This document shows positions 45,603 to 57,435 of a stretch of DNA of 64,000 bases, piece by piece. The notes under the pieces are model-generated. The model was not told where the DNA came from and made no database searches. It saw nothing but the letters and a program-made list of their open reading frames with translations. Both the position numbers and the translations under genes were made by a program. The DNA is from Hetaerina americana (taxonomy: Eukaryota > Arthropoda > Insecta > Odonata > Calopterygidae), in contig JAKTNV010000076.1 in the NCBI GenBank assembly GCA_022747635.1, forward strand, positions 1,491,245-1,555,244, given 5' to 3'. Numbering within the stretch: the stretch's first letter is position 1; the number at the start of each line of letters is the position of its first letter.

Positions 45603-48600
45603 ATGAGGTCTAACTAAAATTTGATGTTGAAAGAGCCATCGATGATGAGTTTAACTGTTGAATTTTTTATTTCAATGCTTCTAAGTTGAGCAACTAAATT
45701 ACTCCACAGAACAGCATAAGAATAATTGAAAAAAATCGATCAGGATTATTTTTTTAAGCTAATTTTTATTTTCACAATGTATCGTAATATTGTTCCGAGG
45801 TATCTAATATGACAGCATGAAAAAATTGTGAGCCAAAACAGCGTTTGCAGCAAAATAGTTATTGCAAAATCACAGTAAGATTTTTACTTAAAAATATGAG
45901 CTCTGATTTATGGTATTACAGGTATTTTAACTGAGAAAGAAAGAAGTTCATGAAAGCTATTATAGTAAGAAGATTTATAATCTTTAGCCGATATATCGTT
46001 TTGATTAATTGCTCTTAAGGATTTTTCATTATGGATACGCATCTCATCCTGCAATTCTGAGTCGTTTGATTGAATACCGCTTGTAATTCACGTGCAAACT
46101 GCAAAAATTACTAGCGGTACAAAGATGAAATACACCACTCTACATCCGTGTCTGGGATTGAGATTGTTAGGAGAACGATTCTCTGAAGGTGACTAGGAGA
46201 ATGTTCTTGAAGCTTTAAAGAGCGTGGAATTTCTATTTAAAATTCTGCGGTCTAGCTAAATTTACGTGCGTAAGATGATCTCGTATCCACGACTGCCGTT
46301 GGAAAATTTTTAAACAGCCCAGTTGTTGAAGAGGTCATTTAGTGTCTTATATGAAATCTATCTTTGAATAATGTTGATATCGCATTGTAAAGGAAAGCAC
46401 CTCCGCAATATATTGTCAGCAATCATTAAAACACTTCTTGTCTATTTCCGGCAACTTATCCTAGTGGGTAGCAGGGGCAGCATCAGTCACGAGACCGTTG
46501 AGTTATTTATTGCCCGTTCACAAGTGCAACGGGATGGGGATGATAATTTATACTGTCTCTCCACAGGCTTGTTGTCGTGAGCAAAATTACTTTGAATATG
46601 TACCATCCAATGAACGATTTACATCAAGTATTCCTTGTGATACGTTGTCTTTCCCTGTCACCAATGGTATCTAACGTTCTTGCCAATAAATTTCATGTCA
46701 GTTCGCTGTCTACCATTCCGCATTGATGTGAATCCTCTTAATAGCAGGTGAGATTTTCTGTGTATACGTAACTACGAACATTTCTTATCTTTGGTAACAC
46801 TTAGAAACATAGGCCTCAAAATGGCTTCATACTCAGTATTTCAACGATTTTCACATAACTTCTGTCTTTAAGTGAACGGTGTGTGTGACCATGAAATTTG
46901 ATTATTTTTTGATTGGCCAGCCTTTGCAAGCCATTGAAAGGAATCCCCAATAATATTGACTCCAAACTTAAAAAAAACGGGGATTAGACAGTGATTAATG
47001 GGACAATACAGCCATAAGTCAAGTGAAGTATGTATAAAAATGAGTATAACATAACAGAGTGACGGGAAAACACGAATAGTTATAAAATGGCACTCATTTT
47101 CGTCACTTTGGGGTTAGCACTTGTAATTCAAAGTTGAAGTGACAAAATACGCTTAATTTAATGATTAGCCTTTAAAGTCTTTCATGCGACCACAAAACTA
47201 ACACTTCGGTAACTTTTTCACCTATGGGTACTTCGCGTGGTTCTCGATTCCTGTATTGTTTTGGCGATTCAAGGAAGACATGTAAGTTTCCACTCCCTCA
47301 TAACCAATCCCTTTCAAACCTTAAGGAAGGAAAAATGAGGATAAATCATATGAGGAAACATTTAACTATGACTTCTAAGCTTATATAAAGGATTCTGGTG
47401 GCACTATTTTTGCCCAATTGAAGCGAGAAAAATGACTCAATGCCAAAATAGAGATGCTATACGGAGCGACACTTTTTTTCTTCTGTTCCATACTTATAAT
47501 TGTCTGTCAATAATTACCACTCAGTCAATTCAAGAAGATTGGGGGAAATGACTTAGCAGTTACTCCAGCTTGAGCTTTCCGCTGATATGTACACGAAGGG
47601 GAGAATTTCACGGTTGAAAATCATTCGCCAAGACCGGAGTTCTAAACCGACTCTCGATTTCAGGGCCAGTTAAGCTAAGACCCTTCGAATCTCGTTGCCG
47701 AAGAGACGTTTTTTTCATCATATCTATAACATATAACATTATTCAGTAACAGTACTTAGCAGGTTATCAATGTGATATCCGTGACTGACGGTCGAATTAA
47801 TCTCTAGCCACGCTATAAATTCCCACAACGACCATTAAAAAATACGTCATATATTCACGAGGCAAAAAGTGTGTTCACCTATGAGTCATTTTAAGTAACC
47901 GAACCGTGTACAGGTTTTACTATAAACCAGATTACTTTAGATTGAGACAACCGTAATCTTAAGTATTGAGTCTCTAAAGGATAAAGTAGAGTAACATACG
48001 AGTGCTTTGAGAGCATTTTGTGCCTCGCTGAGCCACTGAGTGTCATTTAATGGTAGGTAACGCAATAGAATTTCCGCGAACATTATATGTCATCCGTTCA
48101 GACTTGAAGGAAGATCGTATGTTTTCATATTGATCTTTGGGTGTAACACACATGTGCATCGCGTAAAAACTTCTGGGGAAAAAACAGCTGTATAAGCAAT
48201 ACAGAGACTGTATGTGCCAAATGTGAGCTACTGTTTTTTTCCTCCTCTTCGACGGGATTTTCCCAACTTTTCGCAGAAACCTCAAAAACTCCCCCAAGGA
48301 CCATGACCTGGTAACCTTGGGTCACTGAGGAGGCGGTCGCCACGCTGCTTGACGAATGTATCAATCGACTAATCCAATATCTGGAGATAAACACCAATAT
48401 TCGATTGGTGTGATGCCTGGTGCTCCGCTTACGCGCATGTACCGCACGGTACATATGTGAATGACGGCGGCGGAATGTTTTCTTTACCTCCATGCTAGAG
48501 ACACAGACTCTCAGCTAATATCTTAGGAAACGAACCCACTTAAACGTCCACGCCTAATGAGTTCCTTGAAAGTTGGGCTTTCGCAGCGATTCGACGACTT

Positions 48601-49009
48601 ACCGGCTTACCCTGAACGTGCTAGTTGCTACGCGAGGGAGCCACAACATGCTCCATGGCCAGTCACACTCGAAAACCACCTTAGTACACAATGAGTTCCT
48701 TCAACGACTTCAAACAGCATAAATATCTTCAGCAACCACTCGGCACAATCAGGTATAGGTATTTGAAATTTCTTGAAAATTAATCAAAATAATATGTTAG
48801 TAACTTATGAAGGCTTCATATTAAGAATGTCCGGATTCTTTATTGATCATGTTTCTACTCATAATATGCATCATTTCTCGCGCATTCTGATCAAACAACC
48901 ATCGAAAATAAATTAAAATAAAACAGGTTATTGTTGTATACGTTTGTGGTAACAGGAAACGGAATCTTCGCGTACTATTCCTAGAGATATATGTAAAGTT
49001 GTCTATGCC
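45603..49009. other. No gene recognised
   Basis: AT-rich probable intron. The overlapping minus frames at 48,043-48,493 have no domain. A small palindrome, TGTACCGCACGGTACA, lies near 48,437. Confidence 0.5.
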
Positions 49010-49100
49010 TAAACAATACCACTAAGTTACCACAAGGGCATTTGGCGTGGGATTTTAGAGCATCAGCCTTTTGTATAAATACGCGCTTATGCTTAAATAT
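49010..49100 (-). mobile_element. CR1-like LINE 3' motif, degenerate
   Basis: AATACCACTAAGTTACCACA then AGGGCATTTGGCGTGGGATT and TTAGAGCATCA align to the 3' motif at 44,945-44,990 in the same orientation, with many substitutions. Confidence 0.4.
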
Positions 49101-49559
49101 ATATTGGCAAATATACATGAGCACATGTATGTAAATATGCATAATCATGCATTTCTTTTTACATCATGCATTTATGGATGTGTTCCATGGACGCTGAAGT
49201 TCAGTTTTTGAAATTAAAAATATGTTTGAAGTCTTTGATTATATTCACGTTAACTGATATAAATAAGGGTATTTAACAGTGACAAACGAAAGGTCCACGG
49301 ATCGAACTTGAAGGAAGATATGCGAGTAGTCAATTCCACTGTAGTGCTGAAGGACTACCCCGTCGTCTTTAGTAAATACACTGAAAAAGCGGTAAAATGA
49401 ACGAAAGAATTACAGATAAAATTTGGGAAAGTTTTGCTGCTAGTGCCCATAACTTAAGTTATGTTTTAATGCCAATATTGTCAGCGAAGGCAGAATATTT
49501 AAAGAGGGTGTTGGGTTATGTGATAACTATTAAGGGAAGTACAGCTTGTCAATAGATTA

Positions 49560-50060
49560 AAACTAAAGTCTGCAGTATAAGAAGGGAAGAAAAATCTCCA
49601 AGTAAGACAAGGAAAAGACGCCTGGGGACAAGAGAAAGAGTTTTGGTTTTTAGGCAGTAAGGTCAACAGACTTTCTATCTGACGATACAACTCCTGGACT
49701 ACCGCGACCCCTGAATCCGATAAAAAAATAAATAAAAAATATATGAAGTCTACTATACGGAAATGAGACATGGTTTAACAGAGAAAAGAAGGTTGAATGT
49801 TGAGTTTGGTGCTACAGGAGCATGATGACGTTAAATTAGAGAGACAAGAGTAACAAATGAAGCACTTCGAGGAGAGGGTGAAGAGAGAAGCCTAAGAAGG
49901 GTAATTACAAGAAGAATATGGAAAATGATTGGGCTTATTCTGAGGCACGATAGCTTACTGAAGGCCATAATTGAAAGAAACACAAGAGGGAGGAAACTAC
50001 AGACGAAGGCTAAAGAAGAGAAGCACGCAATGGAAAATACCAATGCAAGGAGTTGTTAGG
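49560..50060 (+). mobile_element. Family L LINE, ORF2 end
   Basis: The plus strand reads YGNETWFNREK near 49,755, then TRVTNEALRGEGEERSLRRV, RIWKMIGLILRHDSLLKAII and ERNTRGRK at 49,840-50,000. This is the C-terminal LINE region that in other copies reads RVTNEEVLRRVGEER, WKMIGHILRH and LLKTVIEGR. Several stops and shifts are present. There is no reverse-transcriptase core, so only the last part of the element was kept. Confidence 0.75.
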
Positions 50061-51525
50061 GAATTTAGAGATCGCAAGGGAAAATGATAGTTGGGAGAAC
50101 TGTTACAAAGTCATCTTCGCATTTATAATTCGTGATGATGAAGCCAAATGTAAAAATTGGCCATCGAAGTGTAGGAAAATGGAAAAATTCGACTGACCAG
50201 GAGGGAGGAATACCACTTGAGATATTGAGTCTGATTTTCCAAGGCAGTGAAGCACACACGAAGAAGTTTAACCGCGTGAACGGTTTCGAGACGATTGGAA
50301 GAGGCGGAAATGTGCTAATACAAAAAAAAGGCATAAAATTAATCGGAGGGAGGCGCTCACTAAATAAAGAGATTTAATGATTAATTTAGGGAAAAAACCA
50401 TTGAAGTCCTGCTACTACGAAAAACCGACGCTCTAACTGATCATATTCTGTTACGGCCCCTAATTGGCCAATTAACGTCGATTTAGAACTTCTTGAACTG
50501 AAAATACCTACTCTTTGTTAAGCTTTCTGTTGCCCAGTCATATCAGTAATAGAGTATTCTTTTCAAGGGCTTGAAGGGGGAGAGCGTTAAGTTTATTATA
50601 TTCTCACGCTGGAGTACTTCGTAGTAGTCAGCCACCTCTGTTGAAGAGAGTGAGCGATTCCCTCTCAATTACGACGCACTCCGGCTGGTATTTCTGTTTC
50701 CAAGTACGTATTAATCTTAGCTATTTCAGTGGTAGGTTGATTTGCGAAATTTTGGTAAATTTGATTATGTTAGGACATCAGCTGTGTACATAACTTAGAG
50801 AATGTGTGTGTGTGTTTGAAATCACAGTTAAAATCCCTATGATGAATAGAAAGTTTAGAGACACATGAACTGATCCTTTCCCCCAATGGACTAACAAGCT
50901 TTCTTCGAAATATCACTTTTGTGTTTATACCAACAAGTACAGAGCTCATAAAATAATCAGACTTTCAAAGATGCGGTTTACATATTTTAATCGTGATTGC
51001 ATTTCACTTTAAGTATTACAGAACATGATTTTCTAGATGACCACTAATTCAAAATAACTTTCAATTATTTATTAACTTCAAATAAATAACTTAAATAACT
51101 CTAAGTGAAACTCTCTCTGGGTAATCTTTGTGGCATGTCATAGCTAAAGATTTATTACCAGGAAGTTTTTCTAATCCTTGCTTGGGAAAACCTTTTCTGG
51201 CGATAAATATTTAGTGATGCCCCCTAAACCCGACGTGTACTTCAAAGCCAGACATGAGAGAATGAAATGTTCGAAACTAGATCTTCAGACATACAGGTAG
51301 GTAGTCATGCTTCACAGAGCGATGGATTAAACGGTTACCGCCATTCGAAAAAATTCCAATCAGTCACTGTTCATTTATACACCATGGCTAGAATTTATTT
51401 GATAATTTTTAAACACTAAATATTATTTACATGAAGGCATTTCACTAAAAGAATCGTTTTACGATAATTTATGGGAATATTACCCCCAAAGAAGGATGTA
51501 TCCTGGACTCCCATATGCATGTATG
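50061..51525. other. No gene recognised
   Basis: AT-rich, with short unsupported reading frames only. Confidence 0.5.
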
Positions 51526-52056
51526 GTATAAAAAGTATCGGGAAAAGTTTCGGCCGAATAGATTTATTTCAGATAATGCTAAAACGCCTCAAAATTCTTC
51601 AAAATACATCCCTTGAGGTTTGGCACAAATTTGCCAGCGGCTTTTCCACGACCCGGAGGCTCCCTGGTAGGCGGATACCGGAAGATCCTGAAGGGTACGC
51701 GTGCAAGCTTCTTTGAGGTCACTTAGGATCATATGGTGGTGTCCTTTGAGGGAGGATTTCACTTCTGGGAATAGGAAATAGTTTGCTGGTGCCAAGTCGT
51801 GACTGTAAGGGGGTTGGGGAGTCGTCGCGATGTCGTTGCAGGCAAGCACTCGACTCTGCTCTTGGTCGTCCGTCAAGACCTTCGGGACGAGTTCAGCGCA
51901 GATCTTTCGCAACGCCAAATTTTCAGTGATAATGGGGTGCTCTTTCATCTTATCAATGCCAATACGATCTGCGATCATGCGCACACTTAACCGACGGTCT
52001 GAATTCAGCACTTCACGCACACGCCAGCAAAACATTTTTACCAATACTTTTTATAC
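51526..52056 (-). mobile_element. Mariner, N-terminus and core deleted
   Basis: Inverted ends sharing GTATAAAAAGTATYGGKAAAA lie at 51,526-51,546 and about 52,036-52,056. The minus-strand frame (52,044 to 51,589) is open for 151 residues. It reads VREVLNSDRRLSVRMIADRI (second helix-turn-helix) and ENLALRKICAELVPKVLTDDQ. A deletion then joins it to PQPPYSHDLAPANYFLFPEVK and LQDLPVSAYQGASGSW with a C-terminal YFEEF. The first helix-turn-helix is missing, since the coding part starts within the right terminal repeat. The first and second catalytic Asp are deleted and the third is replaced by Asn (APAN). It is about 531 bp long. Confidence 0.8.
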
Positions 52057-53461
52057 AAACATTATATCCCGAAAGAACTCCATAAAAGATCAAGTTTTTT
52101 CCAGTTATCGGGAAAATGTCCTACCAGAACCATAATTCTTCCTTTTCCTTTTGGAGGAAATTATTTTGATAGCTCTGAAAATAACAGAATGAGAACTCAT
52201 GCCTACATATAATCAAAACGTATTAATTAAAGAAATAAAAGACGGCAGTGATGAGTTTTACAAGTTTTGTTTACCTGTTAAATCCCTAGTTTGGAAAATT
52301 CTGCGCAAACGAACACTAGAGGAGGGGGAAGGAGATAAGGGGAAGATGAGCGGAAGGCTGGGAGGCTAGGCGGGTGGGAAAGGGGGCTTAAGCCACAGGG
52401 AATACCGTAGATCTCTTGTTCTTGCAATGGGCCAAGGCGTCTCCGAATCAAAATAACTAACTTATGCATTGGCTAAATATTAATATTTCGATTAAATAGA
52501 ACTAATTCTTGGTGGTCAATTCTCCGTGTACGGAATGGGTCACATAGGGGAACACAGTTAAATTTTACTCGCGCCACTTACGGGAGTCAAGGCACAGGTA
52601 ATATTGGTCCGAATATGCTTGGGAGTTCGAGTCGGAAGAGAATTACGGATTCTGCCGGTCCTGCGGGCAATGGCACAGTCGGGCGAAAGAACTGAATTCC
52701 CAGATTTGAGTGGCGTATGAGGGACCCAATCGTTCCGATTGGAGATGATTATCTTTTAACTCCGACGACACTTTTAACTCCGACGTCTCTTACGCCGACG
52801 ACACTTGGACGCCGCTAGCGGCTGAAGAAGATAACTTCTAATTCAAGTTAACAAACCAGTTGGAAGGCAAATGGAGTCAACACATTCAAAACTACTGTCG
52901 ACATTGTTGCTATGGTGGCAACCTAGAAACCACCTCAATCAATCCTCGATAATGAAATAAATTAACATTGATGAAACAATAAAATTTATTCAATTCTAGA
53001 AGAAAATAAGAAGTCAAACGAGCACTCTACTGGACCGATCCGTTCGAAGTAATCAGATTCATTCGGATATAGACTAGAACGGAGGCTACACCTGGCTGTG
53101 AGCAATGGTGACCTCATAAGGGAGTGAGTGTGACACTTGTAATAGTCGGCCTTTCAAGGAGACGACTCAACTCATGCGTGTAATCGTCACTTTGGGGCGT
53201 GATCCGATTCTTGTATGAAGCAAAGCGAAGAGCATTGTCACCGTTCCGAGTCTCGCGGGAACGCACGTGAAATACACTTATATAGAACGATATTATGACT
53301 CCGACGGCTCTGCGTGAATAACCGGTGAAGGATGCTCACGATGTCTTTTCACCTGTGGGTGATTTGGGTTTTGGTTTTTGTTTTGGCTTGGCGTTTGATC
53401 CTGACCCACAGTGTTCACCTACATTATTATTATGTATTATTGAATGATTTGTCGTAAATTA
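52057..53461. other. No gene recognised; short degenerate repeat inside
   Basis: Mostly unassigned. At 52,752-52,803 a unit of about 17-20 nt built on CTTTTAACTCCGACGACA recurs about three times with changes. The minus frame at 52,278-52,469 is in a purine-rich patch and is not convincing. Confidence 0.5.
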
Positions 53462-54771
53462 CGAGGGTGGTAAAATAAGTCCGTAAAAAGAAGTAGAAAA
53501 AAAACATTTTTTGGGGGATTTTTTTTTTATTTTTCAACATAATCTCCTTTGAACTCTACACATTTGTCTAAGCGTTTTTCCAATTTTTTTAAGCCGTCTT
53601 AAAAGTAGGATTTTGGAAGCTCCTCATAATAGGCATTTATTTGATCGATTACTTCCTCGTTAGACGTAAACCTTCGTCCACCAAGCCATCTTTTCAAGTC
53701 TGGAAATAAGAAATAGTCACTGGGGGTAAAATCTGGTGAATACGGTGGATTTTGTGATAAGTGGAACTTAAATTCCATAATTTTGGCCATCGCAACTGCG
53801 CAGGTGTGCACCCGTGCATTGTCTTGATGAAAGAGAATCTTTTTCGTTTTCAGATGAGGACGCTTTACCTTGATTTCTTTGCTCAGCCGTTTCAATAATG
53901 ACGCATAATACTCTCCTGTTATCGTTGTTCCCTTAATCAAGTAATAAATGCAGATGATTCCGCGAGCATCTCAAAAGACCGTGGCCATAACCTTACCGGC
54001 CGACTTGACCGTCTTCGCCTTCTTCGGATGCTGTTCGTCCTGAAAAATTCACTTTTTTGACTGGTGCCTTGTCTCTGGAGTGTAGTGGTGTATCCATGTT
54101 TCATCAACAGTTTTATACAACAGTTAGCATCGACGCAGAAACTCATCAGGATTGCGACGGAAAAGCGCCAAAGCAACCTCAGATTCGACCACACGATTAC
54201 GTTTATTCTCCGCTGTGAGTAACCGCGGCACCCATCTAGCCAAGATTGTTTGCACGCTCAATTTTTCGTGCAAAATTGAAGCTAGTGTACCTTGTGATAG
54301 GCCTATGGCTTCTACTATTTCGCGCACTTTGAGTCGTCGATCACTTAAAATCATATCGTGGATTTCGTCAATCATTTCGGGGGTAGACACTTCCACTGGG
54401 TGTTCGGATCTGCATTCATCTTTTGTGGATGTGCGACCACGTTTAAACTCATCCACCCAATTGTAAACAGATGAAAACACACACAGGAACAGATGTGCCA
54501 TGACCTTCGTCCAACTCAGCTTTGATTTCTTTCGGCGTCAACCCTTTCTAATACAAGTGTTTAATCACGGCTCGAAACTCATTTTTATCCATTTTTATAG
54601 ACAAAGTAAAGATGTTTACTTCAACCGATGACAACAATGAAACTATACGACGGATACCGCTGAAACTTTAACAGCTGATTAGTTAGGAGTGTTATTGAAT
54701 GGAAAAAAATTATTTTCGATACTACGAGCGCCATCTCTTGGATTTTCTATGGACTTATTGTACCACCCTCG
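53462..54771 (-). mobile_element. Full-length mariner, decayed
   Basis: At 1,310 bp this has the normal mariner length. Inverted ends of about 24 bp (CGAGGGTGGTAAAATAAGTC; the right end has two or so changes) are flanked by TA at 53,460-53,461 and 54,772-54,773. It is the only mariner in the window with the whole transposase span retained. It borders a CR1-like LINE fragment at 54,780. Confidence 0.95.
53527..54592 (-). pseudogene. Mariner transposase, all three catalytic Asp present, broken frame
   Basis: The transposase would cut and paste the element through a DD34D catalytic triad. It runs from MDKNEFRAVIKHL (ATG at 54,592) to CVEFKGDYVEK and the stop at 53,527-53,529. In order: first helix-turn-helix (VYNWVDEFKRG), second helix-turn-helix (DRRLKVREIVEAIGLS), WVPRLLT, first Asp in VDETWIHHYTPE, second in FHQDNARVH, third in PDFTPSDYFLFPDLK. 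The second and third Asp are separated by 34 residues, as in mariner. Damage includes stops after HLY, after LRRC, in the SKK-stop-IFQDEQ segment and after ATVF, a frameshift near 54,480 and another in an A-run near 54,050. The 113-residue C-terminal third (53,599-53,940) is still open. Confidence 0.9.
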
Positions 54772-54779
54772 TATCTTTC

Positions 54780-54960
54780 CTACCTATGTAGTCTTAGATT
54801 GTTCGAAAGAAAAATCTTTACTTACATCGATCGGTTCTGCAGTCAATTTTCCATATCTCTCCGTCAACTAATGTGATGCGACAACAGTATTATTCCTTCC
54901 GTATCAGCGCTAAACTCGAATGATGTGTACCTTTCAAAGAGTTTAATGATGAGGGAATGG
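54780..54960 (-). pseudogene. CR1-like LINE C-terminal fragment
   Basis: Broken minus-strand frames read KLFERYTSFEFSADTEGIIL then a His-rich stretch and CRTDRCK with a following FF. This lines up with LLERFRTNEFKYDTEGIIM and KTDRYKYSFFPRTI at 45,225-45,602. The mariner right end lies only a few bases away, so the mariner landed in or next to this old LINE copy. Confidence 0.65.
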
Positions 54961-55689
54961 ACAGTTGAAGGGAACACTGAAATCAGCTGGTATTGACTGA
55001 AATTTATGCTTTGTCAACATCAAATTTATTCAGTTTTTGTTTGCTTGATTGTTTTAAACGATTTATTGTAACCGAATAAAATAAATAGCATGTCATATAT
55101 GGAAGGCGTCTCAGGAGTGGCCATGACACCTTTTGTCCCGGTTGAATCGCTAACGCTTTTGAAAGAGGTGGATCAAAAATACCATGTGTTTGTCAAAATT
55201 GCGCGATGTGGGAGGAGTTGTTTGCGTGAAGAGGGCATTATGAAAGAGAGGATAAGACTTCTTCAACTCCCCGAAACGGATATGTATCCCTGCATCACTC
55301 GCACCTGGCAGAAGCAAGTCCTAGTGACGAAGCTGTTGATTCGTATGCCAAACGCTTCGATGAAGGAGCGGAATCCGATGAGCCGTCACTTCGAAGCGAA
55401 AGAGAGAATCGGAGCACACCCTTGGAGCGTGGTGGCTAAATAAAAAAGAGATCTGCATCTTGTAGATAGAAAGGTTTACGAGGCGAGAGCGCGCGACCCA
55501 TGTTCCCGAAGATTCCCTACTGTGTATGATAAGTATTTACTGGCAGTTGTCTACCGCATTGGGGTATATTTTCGATGGATCCCGGTACTAAACATTACTG
55601 TACTCCTAAGCCCTGGCTAACATGACACAAAATATCCTTAAATCTCTTTCTACATTTTACGAGTAAAATAACTTATTATTTAGCTTAGC
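54961..55689. other. Unassigned; one open frame at 55,090-55,443 (+)
   Basis: The plus frame at 55,090-55,443 has an ATG start and 117 residues (MSYMEGVSGVAMTPFVPVES onward), rich in Arg, Lys and Met. I recognise no domain and no splice context. It may be an exon, an old transposon piece or chance. Confidence 0.3.
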
Positions 55690-56050
55690 CTTCTGGAGAC
55701 CCTTAACCCCACCAAAAACGCCTACTCCTCTCCTCCCTATGCCTCGCTTACCCATCTTTCTTCCCCTTTATTGTCTTACTGTCGTCAGCATCCCATTGCT
55801 TCTCAGTATCTCCTGCATCCATTTATCCTGCCTTCTTCGAATGTCTCCCAACAGCCATCTCTCTTCCCTTACCGTAACTATAACTTAATCTTTTGGTTTT
55901 CTATTCGTCCATATTATTTTCCATTCATCTCCATACCTACGTATCAAAATTCTCCAACATTCGCTTATCCTCTCGACAACCAAGTTTCAGAGCCGTACAG
56001 AACTACGCTCAAATTTAAATGTTTCTTTACCGCCCTTGACGACGGCTATT
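55690..56050 (-). mobile_element. Family L LINE 3' tail fragment
   Basis: The minus strand carries LSVVLYGSETWLSRG (from about 56,015 down), then the LINE tail shared with 39,940-40,230. Common plus-strand blocks are TCCTGCCTTCTTCGAAT, TTATTTTC then CCATTC, and ACAACCAAGTTTC. Stops and shifts are frequent. There is no reverse-transcriptase core. Confidence 0.7.
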
Positions 56051-56680
56051 ACGTACCTAATTAATTTGGGTATATCATTGATTCTTGAGTGTCAAAAAGA
56101 TGAAAAGATGGTGAGCTAGTATATGCAGATTGTAATACTCAACTCCGACGGTGAAAATGATAAGTATTAATCACTCTTGAACTTCGTACGAGTTGGTTTC
56201 AAATAAAATTAGTCAACAACTGAAACATAGAAATTTTATTCTGATAATTTCAAAAATTGTTTATTATGGATCTCATAGTCACCGATTAATAGCAGTTTAG
56301 ATCACCACCAATAATAGCATTTTTGCAATTGTAGGTCTACTTCAAAGTACCTGAGCTAGTGATTAGAAATCACCTTTTCATTCACGGACCATAGTTATCC
56401 ATTCCGAAAAGCTAATTGATACGTTGACTGACTGTAATTGAACTAGGATTCTCAATTTCATATTTAGTACAATATGATGAAACCAGCACCGAAAAATTCG
56501 GGAATTCCTTTATTTAGTTCGCATTTCTAGGAAAGTTCGAAATACCTCTAAAGCGATTCGCTCTATCGCAAGTCATCTTCTCCTCGTGTGCCTTCAGGTA
56601 TCAGATAATTCTTAGCCACTTGCTGAATTATTCCATTAATATTTTCCGAATGAAACCGTATAGATAACGACCTGAGTATG
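56051..56680. other. No gene recognised
   Basis: AT-rich probable intron sequence. Confidence 0.5.
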
Positions 56681-56682
56681 TA

Positions 56683-57433
56683 CGAGGGTCATCCGGAAAG
56701 TAGTACCCGTTCGTGAAATAAAAAGACAAAAGTAAATATTAACAAACAAAAAATTTTATTTGAAAGAGGATACTTTAAACTACTTCTCAACATAATCTCC
56801 AAGCAAATTAAGGCATTTGTCATAACGTGTGACAAGTTTCTGTATTCCTGCTGCATAGTCCTTCGCCGCCAGCTCATTGAGATACGCGAGGGACCCATCT
56901 TGCACAAATTTTTGCATAATGCAGATGGTGTTTAACAATTTCATGAACAATTGTTCGAGAAACATTGGGAAAATGCTCACAGATGTCATCAATTGTGACG
57001 CGCCGATCGTTCCTCACGAATTTGTCAACTGAGCTCACCAGTTGGTCTGTAATGACAGACGGTCTCTCCGAACGCTCATCGTCGTGTGTGTTCCCCCTCC
57101 CCATGTTGAAGTTGCGACACCACCGCCGAACAGACGACTCGTCCATTACATTGTCTCCATACACCTCCTTTAATTGGCGATGAATATCACATGGGCGAAC
57201 GTTTCTTGCATTGAGGAATTTAATCACTGCCCTCACTTCACAACTGGCGGCGTTCTCAATTTTTTTAAACATTGTAAACAATCACAGAAACAACACAGGC
57301 AATGCTAGCGTCACGCAACTTGGCTCAGAGAAGGCAGACAAGCCACTGAAGCTATCTGACCTCGTCCAGCGGCTACTCGCGTCGTCAGCACTTCATGCGG
57401 CACGAACGGGTACTACTTTCCGGATGACCCTCG
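56683..57433 (-). mobile_element. Mariner deletion derivative, copy 2
   Basis: Nearly identical to 22,377-23,129: same terminal repeats, same internal junction, and TA duplications at 56,681-56,682 and 57,434-57,435. Differences seen by eye are a few bases near 56,723-56,752 (a small indel and an A/C change) and one C/T change near 57,022. The two copies lie in unrelated flanking sequence, so this is transposition and not segmental duplication. Confidence 0.95.
56780..57281 (-). pseudogene. Mariner transposase remnant (copy 2), core deleted
   Basis: The same truncated protein as copy 1. The N-terminal DNA-binding half starts at 57,281 and ends WVPRVSQ-stop. The C-terminal LNELAAKDYAAGIQKL to GDYVEK follows in the next frame, ending at 56,780. 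One residue differs in the N-terminal part (Glu in copy 1, Lys here, in SSVDxFVRNDRR). The N-terminal 135-residue frame is open in both copies. No catalytic Asp motif is present. Confidence 0.9.
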
Positions 57434-57435
57434 TA

